Shown here: positions 24,506 to 35,664 of the stretch, one piece after another | Layout: each line of letters opens with the position of its first letter | How positions within the stretch are numbered: position 1 is the stretch's first letter | DNA from: Paguma larvata | Taxonomy: Eukaryota; Chordata; Mammalia; Carnivora; Viverridae | DNA length: 64,000 bases | Assembly (NCBI GenBank): GCA_030068075.1 | Contig: CM057832.1 | Location: 78,028,502 to 78,092,501, forward strand | Direction of reading: 5' to 3' | Notes under the pieces: model-generated | Told to the model about the DNA's origin: nothing | Database searches by the model: none | Seen by the model: only the letters and a program-made list of their open reading frames with translations | Position numbers and translations under genes: made by a program

Positions 24506-24849
24506 AGTTCCCTGATTCCTGATGATGGGTTACCAATGAATAGTATAGTTCTTAGGAATCTTTTTTATTAAGATAACATTATTTGGTTCAGTCATTACAT
24601 GTGCTCTTGTGCAACGACCTTAAGGTAAGTATGCTCAGTGCTTGTATTTTAAGACTTTAAAACCTGAGAGAATGAGAGTATGGCCAGAACTTTTGAGAAG
24701 AAAGAAGGGAAGTTGTGTGTTTCATGATGAGGTTATTGCTCTGATTCTTGTCTTCTACCTAAGCAATTCCTTTGCTCATTAACAAACATATTTACTTACT
24801 ATGTGAAATGGAGTTCTTGAAAATGTCTTTCTCTGTCACCTATAGGTAA

Positions 24850-24990
24850 ACTGGATTTGGAGTTACATGATGAGCCCTCTAGCTGTTAGGGCTTAAAATA
24901 TCTGACTTGACAGCCTCAATTTCTTCACCTATGAAATGGGGGAACACTTTCATCATAAGACCGTTATGAGGATTCAAAAATCACGGATGT
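24850..24990 (+). mobile_element. MIR
   Basis: CCTCAATTTCTTCACCTATG AAATGGGGGA, then CCGTTATGAGGATTC fits the MIR core and its downstream GTTGTGAGGATTAAATG segment. Typical ancient tRNA-derived SINE, diverged. Confidence 0.65.
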
Positions 24991-26034
24991 GAAAAAAGGT
25001 CACAGATATGCCAGCTGCTTTCAAAGATGATGTGTGGTGCCGGAAGAGCTGTCAGCACCTTTTCTTACACATTGGCTCCAAATGTAGAAATTGGCTTCTG
25101 TTGATGCTGGTCTTGTTTCACAGTCCTGTAAAAGGCTATTTTAGTATTTTGGGCTAGAGAAGTGTTTGCCTTTTTTATTTTAGTTACAGAAAATACCATT
25201 AATTTTGTATCACTTCCTCAAGAGACCTGTGATTTCTAATCATTTATATATTTTTCTTAATTACTTCCTAGTTTTCCTAATGATTTCCATATATAACACC
25301 TCTACTATATTTGCAAAGTAACAATAAATAGAGAATAGAAAGTCTTACTGGTGGGCACATTGACATACTATCTAAAGTGTCAAGCAAATGAATTCCTTAA
25401 GGAAAAAAAAAACTTAAAAAATTGTATGCATGACAAAGAACACTGGGAGTAAAGAGCATCGTGATTTAAGTCAGGTCTCTACCACTGTTTTTTAGTTAAG
25501 GCAATTTTGGTTGTGACAGAGCCCACTCAGACTAGCCTAAGCAAAGGGATTTATCGTAAGTCTCCAGTAGTCAACTGGATTGTCACACAAGCCCAGGAAG
25601 TGGTCTGACCTCATGGGGATAAGAACTGGAAAACCAGGTATGAGGTCTCTCTCTTCTAGGCTTCATGGTTTCCTGTGTGTTATATTCTCTCTAATCTTAG
25701 TATGTCAACTTTAGTTTTATTTCTTTCACGAGTTTCCTTGACTTGCTCATACTGGATATGGCTTACATAAATCTTTTCTTGGTCCATCAGCCCATGATGT
25801 GGACTTCATTTCTGATATTTGCATTCAGCTGACAGTAGTATCTGTGTGTGGTGATTCACAGTCTTTTGTCTTGGTTCACATTCTTAAGACCATCTCCTGG
25901 GTTGTTGGTTTAGGGTCAAATATACACATCTAATCCATTCAGTTTTGAGTAGGGAAGTCTGCAGGCAGTGAACCACATTTAGCAAAGCCTTTCCTAGAGT
26001 TTGGTAAGCTTGGGTAGAATTCATGTAAATTTTG
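24991..26034. other. No gene; possible unnamed old repeat at 25490-25700
   Basis: 25510-25560 (CCCACTCAGACTAGCCTAAGC, then a TTTATCG segment) resembles an old interspersed repeat with the theme AACTCAAACTAGCTTAAGC ... TTTATTGG, which I cannot name with confidence. Nothing else recognised. Confidence 0.4.
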
Positions 26035-26125
26035 TCATCTGCAAGAATGGAGATAGTTCAACTGCCTTCAAAGTATAAGACTCAAATAGAATAATGCATG
26101 TGATATTGTTAGGTAAAGTGTCAAT
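26035..26125 (+). mobile_element. MIR fragment (tentative)
   Basis: TCATCTGCAAGAATGGAGATAG ... AGAATAATGCATGTGATATTG parallels the MIR core and its GAGATAATGCATGTAAAG segment. Confidence 0.45.
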
Positions 26126-26688
26126 CAAAAGTTCGGTAGCAAGAAAGGAGTACTATTGGGGTTAGTGGTTCCTAGGTAAGTTGAAGTGTTGGGCAGCTGG
26201 TAGTCCAGAGACTTCACTTCTTATACTTGAAATTCAGCTCATTTTCAGGACTTAAGACCCGATTGTGCTGTAAGACCCAGAGGCTAATGTAATAGTGTCT
26301 CTGAAGAACAAACAGAGACTGCACTGTGTCTAAATGCCTAGGACATGAAGACAGGACAAATTAGCTTGAACTGGAGAAAAAAGAGCTGCTTGTGTTCCCA
26401 AATGTTAAAAAATTTAATATTCCATATAAATCGTGACATTTAGAATGTATCACCTTTCTTATTACAATGGGCAAAAAAGTTTTAGAAATAATGCAAAAAA
26501 GGTAAATGAAAGTGGCTTTTTTTGTTAACATTTTAGTAGCTGAACTATCTCCCATGTAACTTGAAATAGTCACTTATTTTTATCAGGTCAATGTATTTAA
26601 TTTATAGTTTACCTTAAACCGAATTTTTACTTTGGAAATGGTGGGTACTGGGGAGAACTACTTACCTGTGCAACTCCTATTGAAAATC
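26126..26688. other. No recognisable gene or repeat
   Basis: Apparently single-copy DNA up to the next SINE target site. Confidence 0.5.
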
Positions 26689-26697
26689 CATCAGAAC

Positions 26698-26937
26698 CGG
26701 GGTGCATGGGTGACTCAGTCAGTTAAGCGTCCGACTTCAGCTTAGGTCTTGATCTCATGATCTGGGAGTTTGAATCCTGTGTCAGACTCTGTGCTGACAG
26801 CTCAGAGCCTGGAGCCTGCTTTGGATTCTGTGTCTCCCTTCTCTCTCTGCCCCTTCCCTGCTCAAGCTCTGTCTCTCTCTCTCTCTTTTTCTCTCTCTCT
26901 CTCTCTCAAAAAAGAATAAACTTAAAAAAAAACAACA
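26698..26937 (+). mobile_element. Felid SINE with expanded CT tract, sense
   Basis: GGGTGCATGGGTGACTCAGT head, body GTGCTGACAGCTCAGAGCCT, tail AAAAGAATAAACTTAAAAA. Perfect 9-bp repeat CATCAGAAC at 26689-26697 and 26938-26946. The CT microsatellite before the tail (26869-26906) is longer than in other copies, interrupted by TTTT. Confidence 0.93.
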
Positions 26938-26969
26938 CATCAGAACTTAGAGATCAGCTGAGATCAGGC

Positions 26970-26991
26970 AAAAAAAAAAAAAAAAAAAAAA
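26970..26991. repeat. Poly-A run (22 A)
   Basis: Uninterrupted A22 preceded by AGATCAGGC, 33 bp after the SINE's second target-site copy. It does not belong to the SINE tail as delimited by the repeats and has no element body attached. Confidence 0.9.
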
Positions 26992-27835
26992 GCTAGTTGA
27001 TATTGTACTTAGACATGTAACCCAGGATTTCATGTAAATCTAATGTAGTTAATCTCTTTAATAGTCTCTACTAACTTTATAAGAAAGTTGGAAAAAGCTG
27101 GCTCATCTTTGCTCCCAAAATGTTCATGAGACAGGACTTGACATTTTCCTGAAAACCACCTCACTCACACAGAATATGATGGCACAGTCTAACTCTGCTA
27201 TAACCTGGGGCAGTATGACTGGCTGAGATACCATTTCTGGGATACTATATCAGTTTGGATAGCTAGTTACATAGGAAGATGCTTAATGAATTTTTATTGA
27301 ACAGAATATATTTGCCATCCTACAAGAAACAGTTCAATGTAGGATAATTCAGTTCAATGTAACAGTATTTTATCCCACCTGTGTTACTATCCTCTGATTA
27401 GGAGAGCCACTGGGTGGTTGGTTCACATGTGAATTATCTATGCAAAATTTCCATGTCAACATTTAACACATCAGTATGATGTCTCATGACTTTCTAAGAT
27501 GGCTTATGATGAAATGACTTCTTGATTTTAATCTAAGATATCGAAGGAGTTAAGGCCACTACTAAACATGCAATGGAATCTCAAACTTGGTTGATTATAA
27601 TAATAGCACACCACTATTCCTTACCATTAGAAAATAATTCAAGTTTTCTATTCAACCAAAATTTATTTCATAAAAACTCTAAGTCAGGAGTTCCTGCCCC
27701 AACTCTTAAGTTACTTCGCCTACAACTTATTAAAATGTAATTCTTCTGCTCGGTACTTGCTATAAAGCTTTTATGCACCTATCCATCTCTCCTCTGTCAC
27801 TTCTCATTTTTTTTCTTCTGTGATATCTTTTGGTT
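26992..27835. other. No recognisable gene or repeat
   Basis: AT-rich unassigned sequence. Short local repeat: CAGTTCAATGTA occurs at 27330-27341 and 27350-27361. Confidence 0.5.
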
Positions 27836-28005
27836 ACATGCTTTAAAATTTTTATATTAGTCATATCTCCTCAACTAGAGTATGAACACCTTGAGAGTAA
27901 AGAAGGACCAATTCTTCTAAGTCTGTGTGTGCTAAAAGTTGCTTACCAAGTAAATGTGTGTGTGCATGTATTAGCTGCTCAATATTTTCTGAATAGAAAC
28001 TTTCC
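27836..28005 (+). mobile_element. L2 3' end
   Basis: CTCAACTAGAGTATGAACACC TTGAGAG ... then TTAGCTGCTCAATATTTTCTG follows the L2 3' end order (CTCCACTAGACTGTAAGCTCC ... TAGGTGCTCAATAAATG). Ancient LINE fossil. Confidence 0.55.
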
Positions 28006-28379
28006 TCTTTATAGAGGACAGTCCCAGCTCAGACCCCTCAGCAGCACATAGGCACATTTACTCTCCCAATTCTAGTAGATTGTATTTACCAGGAAATTCT
28101 TTGGATGGTAACTCTTGTCATTTAGGCTATGAAATGTGTATGTAATACACCTTACATCTTGTTTAGAAAACGCACGAAATTTTAACCATTTTTGTGTTTT
28201 TATTCTAAAAAATGGGGAAGTCTCATGAATGTTTCATAAGATGCAAGTGACATTTACGTATATTCATAAATTTGTGTTACTGGTTTTTATATTTGTATGA
28301 TTTCAACGATGTAGTTAACAGATAGTGGTATAATATTTTGCTTTAGGATGATTGGTTTGTTACTTCTAAGTGAGACAAA
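28006..28379. other. No recognisable gene or repeat
   Basis: AT-rich stretch between an L2 end and a purine-rich old repeat. Confidence 0.5.
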
Positions 28380-29175
28380 GACTGAAGATAGAGTCCAGTT
28401 TCAAAGAAGTTGGTATAATCTAGGCTAGAGATAAGATATGTCAGGGTCTAGTTTAGTGACTCTGGGGTTGGGGCAAGGTGGATAGATGAAAGAGATACTT
28501 AGTAGGTAGAATAAAAGATGTTGGTGTAATTATATTTCAGATGCTGAGGAGAAAGAGGGGTTGGTTTGTGTTTGGAAACATTACTCTGGCTGCATTGTAG
28601 AGAATAAAAGGAGGCTGGGAAGATATGGGTTGACTTGCTAGGGGGTTATATAGTTGTATGTGATGGCAACTTGGATTAGGACAAAATCAGAAATGGATAG
28701 AAAGGGACCAATTTGAGAGGAAGATTGTGTTTAGAGAGTAAAGACCATAAGAAATTAAGATGGCTTAAATAAGAGGGAAGGTAAAGGGGAGGGAAATGTC
28801 AAGGATGGCTCCTATGCATGAGTGGCTGGATGAATCACTCACTGAGACAGGGAATTATGGAAGAGAATCTTGATTGGGAAGAAGATGATCCAAAGTTTAT
28901 TTCTGTCATGTTGATTCTGAGATGGCTTTGGAACACTCAATAGGATTTTCAAGTAGGTGACTATGTACCTCTAGAGCTAGGAGGGAAGGTCTGGGCTGGA
29001 GGTGTGAGTCATCATGTAGAAGTGGCAATTAAAGGCATGGGAGTGGATGAGGTTGTCAGCAGGAAGGGAGATGAAGGGGGCTGACTGCTGAGCCTAGAGA
29101 ATTTTCAGCTTTTATACAGTGGGTTGAGGAAGTTAAACCTGCAAAGGAGACAGGAGGAATAGCCCGGGTTGGATT
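28380..29175. repeat. Purine-rich old interspersed repeat, family unresolved
   Basis: Strongly G/A-rich on the plus strand, with the ordered phrases TCAAGGATGGCTCCTATG (28799), GGGAAGAAGATGATCCAAAG (28877), TGTTGATTCTGAGATGG, GGTCTGGGCTGGAGGTGTGAG (28988) and GGCATGGGAGTGGATGAGG (29034). I recognise this as a dispersed mammalian repeat theme but cannot name its family. No open frame. Confidence 0.5.
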
Positions 29176-30009
29176 CTACTGGCAGGGGTGATGGAAAGAC
29201 CAGTGATGAAGTATATATATATACTTATATATATATAAGATAATGATAAGAGATAATTATTTTTCTCATATCTATGACCAGCACTGGTGTTCTTCTTTCT
29301 ACATGAATCAGTGTTGCTCTGATCTAGTAGTGGAGATTGTTTAGATAAGCAGGGAATTATTTCATGAGCAATTGCTCACTCAGTGGTTGGACCATAGGAA
29401 ATATGTTAAATGGCAATACATTTGCAATATCAAAACTTGAAGGAAACACAATTCTAGGATTAGCTTAGTTATATCCTGCTATTTTTAATGGATCTTTGAC
29501 ATGTGAGGGAAGATAGAGAGTATCTTGTAAGATGGCTGTGCTGCAGAAGACCCTCACCTTCCTCCACACCCGAATCCTTTTCCCTCTGAAGCTTTATTGG
29601 AAGTTGTGTTGTAACTGCTCCTTGATCATATTTTAATTACTGTAGTGCAATCCTTAAAATAACTATGTACAAAATCCAAAGTCTTCTCATATTTTATATG
29701 GGGTTTTATAATTCCTCTTTTTCAGATGTCTCAGGGATGAACAATAATAGCACCAGGGAATTTGTGCCCTTACCTGCTCAAAATTTCCTGCACATTTCAT
29801 GCATTTAAGTCCCCAGCTAAACTGACTCGTAAGGGCCATTTGCTTATTGCCAAAGGCAATGGAATATCCGAGGCTGAGATTAACATTTTTAAGTAGTAAC
29901 ATTAATTTAATAATACGTTGTAAATTATATGTAGTATTTGGCTATAGAGATGATTATGAATCCCGCTCTTAACTGACCCACTGAGTTTACTACATAGGCA
30001 ATAACAAAA
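29176..30009. other. No gene; TA microsatellite
   Basis: A (TA)n tract lies at about 29213-29239 with one ACT interruption. The rest is unassigned, including a 71-codon minus frame at 29687-29902 without features. Confidence 0.5.
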
Positions 30010-30240
30010 AACTTGAGGAATACTACTCCGAGATGAAAGGAGGAAAGCAGTTCAGGGGTTGCTGGGGGGCACCTAGGGAAGATTACCAAGGGGACAGGAG
30101 GGAAACTTGAGGAGATAATATTCGTTATTTTGATTATGGTGATGGTTTCAAATGTCAAAATGAATCAAATTATATACTTGAAATATATAAAGGTTATTTT
30201 GCTTCAGTAATATGTCAATATATTAAAAACCTAAAACAGA
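30010..30240 (+). mobile_element. Old L1M 3' UTR fragment, sense
   Basis: GTTCAGGGGTTGCTGGGGG at 30051, then TATGGTGATGGTTTCAAATG and TATATACTTGAAATATATAAA follow the sense L1M 3' UTR (ATGGTGATGGTTGCACAA, ACTTTAAA...). Diverged; no coding part. Confidence 0.65.
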
Positions 30241-30395
30241 CTGGAGTCATTAGGATGGTAGTAGAGCTGTATGGTAACAGGTGGTAGCTATACATGCGGT
30301 GAGCTTAACTCAGGGAGAAGTTGAGTCGCTATGTCGTACAGCTGAAATGAATGTAGCTTTGTGCGTCAATACAATTAAGAAAAATGAGTCAAGAA
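30241..30395 (+). mobile_element. Second L1 3' end, sense
   Basis: GTATGGTAACAGGTGGTAGCT and TCGCTATGTCGTACAGCTGA plus GCGTCAATACAATTAAGAAAA follow the extreme 3' end of L1MA/MB-type elements. It lies directly after the preceding L1 end, in the same orientation. Confidence 0.65.
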
Positions 30396-30761
30396 AAATC
30401 AATTTTAATGAGCCTTCTAACTCTTACTTTCTAGGATTCTTATTTTAAGGTGAGGGAATTAAAGGTAAAGGACAATGTAGCTTTAAAAAGTTATGTTTGT
30501 GGCTAGCATTAGAGCTAGTCACAATGACTGGTAACTAGTTTTCAACAACTGTCATTCTAGCAGACTATCTTTTCCTTCTTAGAACCTTACCTAGTGAGGA
30601 TGCTCTGAAGTGTTAACATGTTGGTTGAAAGAGAGGCATATATGTTGTGAACTGTTACTAAAAAGAAAAAAAAAGACCTTTCAGATGTTCTTGAATTAAA
30701 TGCAATAAAACTTCATCATCAAGGAAGGGCTGTGTGAGTCCTGTTCAAATTTATAAAAAGT
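30396..30761. other. No recognisable gene or repeat
   Basis: Unassigned sequence between an L1 end and a SINE. Confidence 0.5.
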
Positions 30762-30772
30762 CAGAATTTTAG

Positions 30773-30978
30773 AATTTTTTTTAAGTTTATTTTTGAGAGA
30801 GACAAAGGGCATGAGCAGGAGAGGGGAAGAGAGAAGAGAGTAGGAGACATGAATCTGAAGCAGGCTCTGCACTACCAGTGCAGAGCCCGATGTGGGGCTC
30901 AAACCCATGAACCGTCTGATCATGACCTAAGCTGAAGTCAAGAGCCGGCACTTAACCTACTGAGTCACTTATGTGCCC
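30773..30978 (-). mobile_element. Felid SINE, antisense
   Basis: T-rich tail, GTTTATTTTTGAGAGAGAC, body, head ending GAGTCACTTATGTGCCC. Repeats CAGAATTTTAG (30762-30772) and CAGAATTCTAG (30979-30989) are the target-site duplication with one difference. Moderately diverged. Confidence 0.93.
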
Positions 30979-30989
30979 CAGAATTCTAG

Positions 30990-31498
30990 CCTTTTTAAAG
31001 GAGATGTCATTCTAGTTATAAAAAATGATATATTAATGGAATATGATAATATTTAGAGATAAGCTTCAATTATATAATGTCTTATTTTTTAAAACATCTC
31101 ATCTGACTACTCGTTCCTAGCTTGGAATTCAGTAATAAGTAAACACGTTTCTCAATTATCACAAAATCTGTACAATAGACATCACTGACGATACTTAGAT
31201 TTTTCCTAATCTATTTTAAATGTTGAAACTCAACATTCTGCCTGCAGTTTTCCCAGAATATATTTAAATGATACCTCTTTGTGTTCAAGAATTTGGCCAT
31301 AGATGGGCCCAAGCTTAATATAAGCAATGTTATTTTTGGTAACTTGGAAATACTTAAAAATAACATGATTTCATTAGGTGCAAGAATGAATGAGAAATGA
31401 ATTTCAGAGAGGTAAATATAATTGAAATGACTGAGATATTTATTTTTTGAATAATTTTTCTTCTTGGTCCTATAGAAAACACAAAAATTGTTCTTATC
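30990..31498. other. No recognisable gene or repeat
   Basis: AT-rich. The 98-codon minus frame at 31211-31507 has biased AT-rich codons and no motif. Confidence 0.5.
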
Positions 31499-31512
31499 AG
31501 TCATCACCTCTT

Positions 31513-31729
31513 TTTTTTTAAATTTTTTTTAACGTTCATTTATTTTTGAGAGAGAGACAGAGTGTGAGCAGGGGAGGGGCAGAGAGAGAGGGGGAGACAG
31601 AATCCGAAGCAGGCTCCAGGCTCTGAGCTGTCAGCACAGAGCCCGATGCGGGGCTCGAACCCACAGACCGTGAGATCATGACCTGAGCCGAAGTCGGCGG
31701 CCCAACCGACTGAGCCACCCAGGTACCCC
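31513..31729 (-). mobile_element. Young felid SINE, antisense
   Basis: Near-consensus copy with intact B-box (as GGCTCGAAC on this strand) and head GAGCCACCCAGGTACCCC. Perfect 14-bp target-site duplication AGTCATCACCTCTT at 31499-31512 and 31730-31743. Confidence 0.96.
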
Positions 31730-31743
31730 AGTCATCACCTCTT

Positions 31744-32165
31744 AATTCACAAGACATTGTTAACTTTCTGGCCAAAATAGTTATGATTTCTCTTTGACTA
31801 GAAAGAACTACTCTCTCTTTCTTGCAATGATTTTTTTGAGCCTTTAATCTTGGGTTTCATATGTGTTCTGAAGTGAAAACATGACAGGTCAGAATTACAT
31901 CCTGGTCACGAGAGTTACATCCTGGACATCTAGCAGGGAGAGAGCAAAAGAGAAGGACAGAAACCAAAAAGTAGCATACGGAATGTGTCTCATGTGTAAC
32001 CTCAAAATCTTACATGCCTCAAGGTGAGGATTCAATATGTACAGATTTTCCTAATAGGAAAAAGTCCTTTAAAATGTGATTGTAATCCCACGGATGACCG
32101 GACTCATCTGAAAAGCCTGGCAGTCACTTGGCCCACAGGATTTTTTTCCTTTAAAATGTGACTAA
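31744..32165. other. No recognisable gene or repeat
   Basis: Contains the near-repeat TTACATCCTGGTCACGAGAG / TTACATCCTGGACATC (about 31896 and 31915). No gene. Confidence 0.5.
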
Positions 32166-32600
32166 TTCTTGTGGGTTATATCAGCTTTCTGTAGCTGTCA
32201 TACATTCCCACAACTTTTAGTGGCTTAAAATAATAAAAATGTATTTTAGGCTTCTTGTAGGTCAGAAATCTCATGTGGGCCTCAAGAGGCTGCAAGAAGT
32301 GTCAACAAGGTGATGTTCCCTTTTGAAACCTGCTTTCCTTGCCCATGTCTTCCTTCTGTCTTTAAGGATAGCAAGGCTGTATCTCTCCGTTACCTCTCTC
32401 TGGCTCTTAACTCAGCCAGAAAGCTTCTTTCAAGGACTCAGGTGATCAGGTTAGACTCCCTTGAGTAATTCCGGATAATCCTTCCTCAAAGTACTCCACC
32501 ATAATCACATCTACAGGGTCCCCTCTGTAATGTAAAGTAACCCAGATTAGGACCTAGACATCTTTGGGAGGCCATTACTCTGCCTACCATATTGTTGAAA
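32166..32600 (-). mobile_element. MLT1-type MaLR LTR, antisense
   Basis: Order matches a reversed MLT1 LTR: TATCAGCTTTCTGTAGCTGTC, TAGTGGCTTAAAATAATAAAA, CTTGTAGGTCAGAAATCTCA, then GATAATCCTTCCTCAAAG, AATCACATCTACAGGGTC and GACATCTTTGGGAGGCCATT, ending at CTGCCTACCA. It is a solo LTR of an ancient ERVL-related element with no internal region. Confidence 0.8.
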
Positions 32601-33747
32601 TACAAGAACAGGACTAAAACAAGGGCAGAAGGAGAGTGAATTGACCTGTTTTAGAGAGTGTTGGTTGTGTGGTTTTCAACAAAAGAATCCACAAATGAAA
32701 AATTATCATCATAGAGCAAAGTGTAATGAGTAGGGTTACACTTTTAAGTTACCAGTTGCCACGCTTGACACATAATGATCCCCTTTGTTCTTTCAGTATT
32801 TAAATAAACTAATTCTATTAGTAAGCCCATTGGGTCGTTTTCTCTCAATCTAAGTGGCAGGTATGACTCCATTTAGGTACTTAAAGTTCTATGGCAAACA
32901 TTTATGTGAATTAAACTATTAAGAGAATTAACTAGGTTAATACAGTTCATAAACTTGGAGTTTCTTGCTTAGATTGTATTTGAGATCCATCGGAGAATGA
33001 GAAGACCTATAGACCAAATAAACAAGAGACCAAGTATTTTCTCAGAAGATGCTTTTTTACTGAAACAGATAAAACTATGATATGAATGTCAATAGAAGGG
33101 CAGGGTTTTTTGTTCTCACTTTCAAATGAGCAAAATAAAAATTCCAATTTTCACAAAACTAAATTGATAAGGAAAGGCAGATTACATTTTAAAACATTGC
33201 TGGTTAATAGCCTGTTTTAGTTAATTAAATGCCTTTAATTTCTTACAGAATCCTTTTAAACTGTATTCTCCTTAAATTGATTTTAATAAATGAACTGGAG
33301 GGAATATTCACGTGAACCTAACAGCTGCAGGCCTAGCTGGATTTGATTGTCTTGGATTTGATAGAAATTTAGGGGGGAAGCTGTAAAATCAGTGGCAGGT
33401 GAGGAAAGCAGAGATCTCTACAGAATGGGAAGATAATTTTACATGTTTTAGGAAATTCCTCAGCTTCACATGTATAGAATTTGGAAAATGGCCTTCTCTC
33501 AACATCAGTCTTGATAAAAGCAGTAACTAGTTTTGAGTAAGAAAGATCAAACAGTTCTATTGCATAATTCAGCTATCTGTGAAAGTTAACTTGTGATCGT
33601 AAATAAACACTACAATTCTATGTATATTTATTTACTTTCTGGAGTGGGTTGGACAACCTAGAAAGAATCCAGGGTCCCATTGATGTGTCGAGAGGGACAT
33701 TGGGAGAGATGGAGGAAGTAAGGGTGGCCTGGAGGCAGGGAAGGAAA
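32601..33747. other. No recognisable gene or repeat
   Basis: AT-rich unassigned sequence. Confidence 0.5.
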
Positions 33748-33945
33748 ATAATGCTTCTTGAACACCTGCCACATGTCAGGGATACTGCTGTGTGGTTTAC
33801 ACACATTACCGAAGCTTTTTGAGTTACTATCCAGGAGAGAAAAACCAAGACTTAGAGCAGCTAAGAACCTGTGCAAGGTCAAACACATCCTAAGTAGCAT
33901 AGCCTGACTGCACTCCCAAAGACTTAGCTCAAAGCGCTCTGTTCT
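33748..33945 (-). mobile_element. MIR
   Basis: TTCTTGAACACCTGCCACATG TCAGGGATACTGCTG ... CAAGACTTAGAGCAGCTAAGA ACCTGTGCAAGGTCAAACACA ... follows the full reverse MIR order from tail to tRNA-related head. The 131-codon minus frame 33658-34053 overlaps it and is therefore not a gene. Confidence 0.78.
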
Positions 33946-34557
33946 TCCCCATGCCTCCATGCCATTTCCTGAACCTTGAGACCTATTTTTCTGTCTTAAC
34001 TCCACAAGTAGAAGGCACTCTGTGCTAAAGGACAAACCGGTTGAATCTCTCAAAACTCCTGACTCTAATTGACAGAACCTCCCAGAGCCCCCAAATCTGA
34101 GAAGTCTTCAAATGACAGAGGCTTTCTTGTTCTTCCAGTTGTATGATCCATTCACTCTAACTTAAGGCTTCACTTTCCAGTCATGGGAACACATGGATTA
34201 TGACGTGTGCCTGTATTTCAGCTCTGATCTCCCCTCTTTGTAGCAACCCCACATGAGATTTCTCCCTTCCTTATGCTCATCAGGCTTCATTAAGGTAGTA
34301 TAAATATAGGGGTAAAATGTTCCCAATTTTAAAAGAACTTCAATAATGTGGACTGTAGCTGAAACCAGAGAATAAAAACAAACACCTGGACTACTGAAGG
34401 TGGGGGGAAGTGGAAAAACTAATGAGCAGAGGAGGCATGAGAATGTGGGAAAATGTTTGCTAAAAAGGATACAGGTATAGGCTACATTTTTATGCCATAA
34501 ATAATAATATAGTGGTCTTTGTGGCCTATCTTTCACAGATATATAAGAATTATCTTT
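33946..34557. other. No recognisable gene or repeat
   Basis: Unassigned. The 112-codon minus frame at 34198-34536 has no motif, signal or repeat relation and is treated as chance. Confidence 0.5.
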
Positions 34558-34575
34558 AAGACCAATATGGTATTG

Positions 34576-34792
34576 GGGCGCCTGGGTGGCTCAGTTGGTT
34601 GGGCGGCCGACTTCGACTCAGGTCATGATCTCAGTCTGTGAGTTCGAGCCCCGCGTCGGGCTCTGTGCTGATGGCTCAGAGCCTGGAGCCTGCTTCGGAT
34701 TCTGTGTCTCCCTCTCTCTCTGCCCTTCCCCTGCTCATACTCTGTCTCTATGTCTCTCAAAAATAAATAAACGTTAAATATTAAAAAAAAAA
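34576..34792 (+). mobile_element. Young felid SINE with intact A and B boxes, sense
   Basis: Near-consensus GGGCGCCTGGGTGGCTCAG head. Internal Pol III promoter visible: A-box-like TGGCTCAGTTGG at 34587-34598 and B-box GTTCGAGCC at 34642-34650. Tail ATAAATAAACGTTAAA plus A12. The perfect 18-bp target-site duplication AAGACCAATATGGTATTG lies at 34558-34575 and 34793-34810. Confidence 0.97.
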
Positions 34793-34810
34793 AAGACCAA
34801 TATGGTATTG

Positions 34811-35034
34811 AGAAAAGCACCTGTAAGGGGTACTTAAAAAGGAATCAGGCTACTATATGAAAAGGTGTTCATCCCAACATCAGATTGCCTGGCAACAGGG
34901 AACTGGTTAAATAAAAAAAACAACATGGGAAGTCAGAGATATGATTTTTTTTTAATTAGGAAAAGACATAAAAATTCTAAATGAAACTGCTAAAATCTTA
35001 ACAGTGGCTGCCTGGGGATGTCTGGTTTATTGCT

Positions 35035-35072
<38 letters not shown>

Positions 35073-35660
35073 TATATGTATATATTTTTTAGTTTCATTA
35101 TATTCTTCCAATATTTACAGCAGAAAAACAAAGTTCTATGATGAAAAAGAAAAGCAGAAGATCTCAAATACTCTTAAGTGACTAGTGAGGAAACATAAGA
35201 TCCTTCTGGCCAGATGGGACTTAGCATTGTTGAAAATCTAATGGGTCCAGTGATCCTTCTGTTCAGAAGAAAGCCAATAGAAATGAGGTGGTGACTGTGT
35301 CTAAGTATCAGGTTATCTTAGCAACAGGAAAAATTAATTAGCAAAGTTAGGTAACAGCTTTCCCACCTGTGGTAAATCAAGAGCAGGCATGTCAGGAATC
35401 TTGTAAGGCTCATGTTTCAGATATCACAGTATATTTACTTGAGGAAACCTATTTTAATAATATACCCTTAAAGAGCAATGTGAATACTATCTTAATGAAT
35501 TTGCTATGTTCTACTTTTTTTTTTAACATCCTTTGATATATTACCTATCTAAAGAATCAGTTTATTTAGAAAATAAGAACCAGCTATCAAATACCAGTTC
35601 ATCCTTTTAAAGCTATTAAAGTACTAGGTTTGGAGAGCCATATCAGTAAGCAGTAACTTA
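34811..35660. other. No gene; compound microsatellite inside
   Basis: Unassigned sequence around the compound TA/CA microsatellite at 35035-35085. Confidence 0.5.
35035..35085. repeat. Compound (TA)n(CA)n(TA)n microsatellite
   Basis: About ten TA units, then nine CA units, then ATATATGTATATAT. Alternating purine-pyrimidine throughout. Confidence 0.95.
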
Positions 35661-35664
35661 GATT

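Noticed and set aside
32166..32600. Intact endogenous retrovirus
   Set aside because: Only a diverged solo LTR of MLT1 type; no internal gag/pol sequence nearby.
33658..34053. 131-codon open frame, minus strand
   Set aside because: Overlaps a MIR (33748-33945) and has an overlapping competing frame; no motif or exon-like boundaries.
34198..34536. 112-codon open frame, minus strand
   Set aside because: No recognisable family; no supporting splice or Kozak context; chance length.
34576..34792. tRNA gene, from A- and B-box motifs
   Set aside because: The boxes belong to the tRNA-Lys-derived head of a SINE; no cloverleaf with a proper anticodon arm and no Pol III terminator at tRNA distance.
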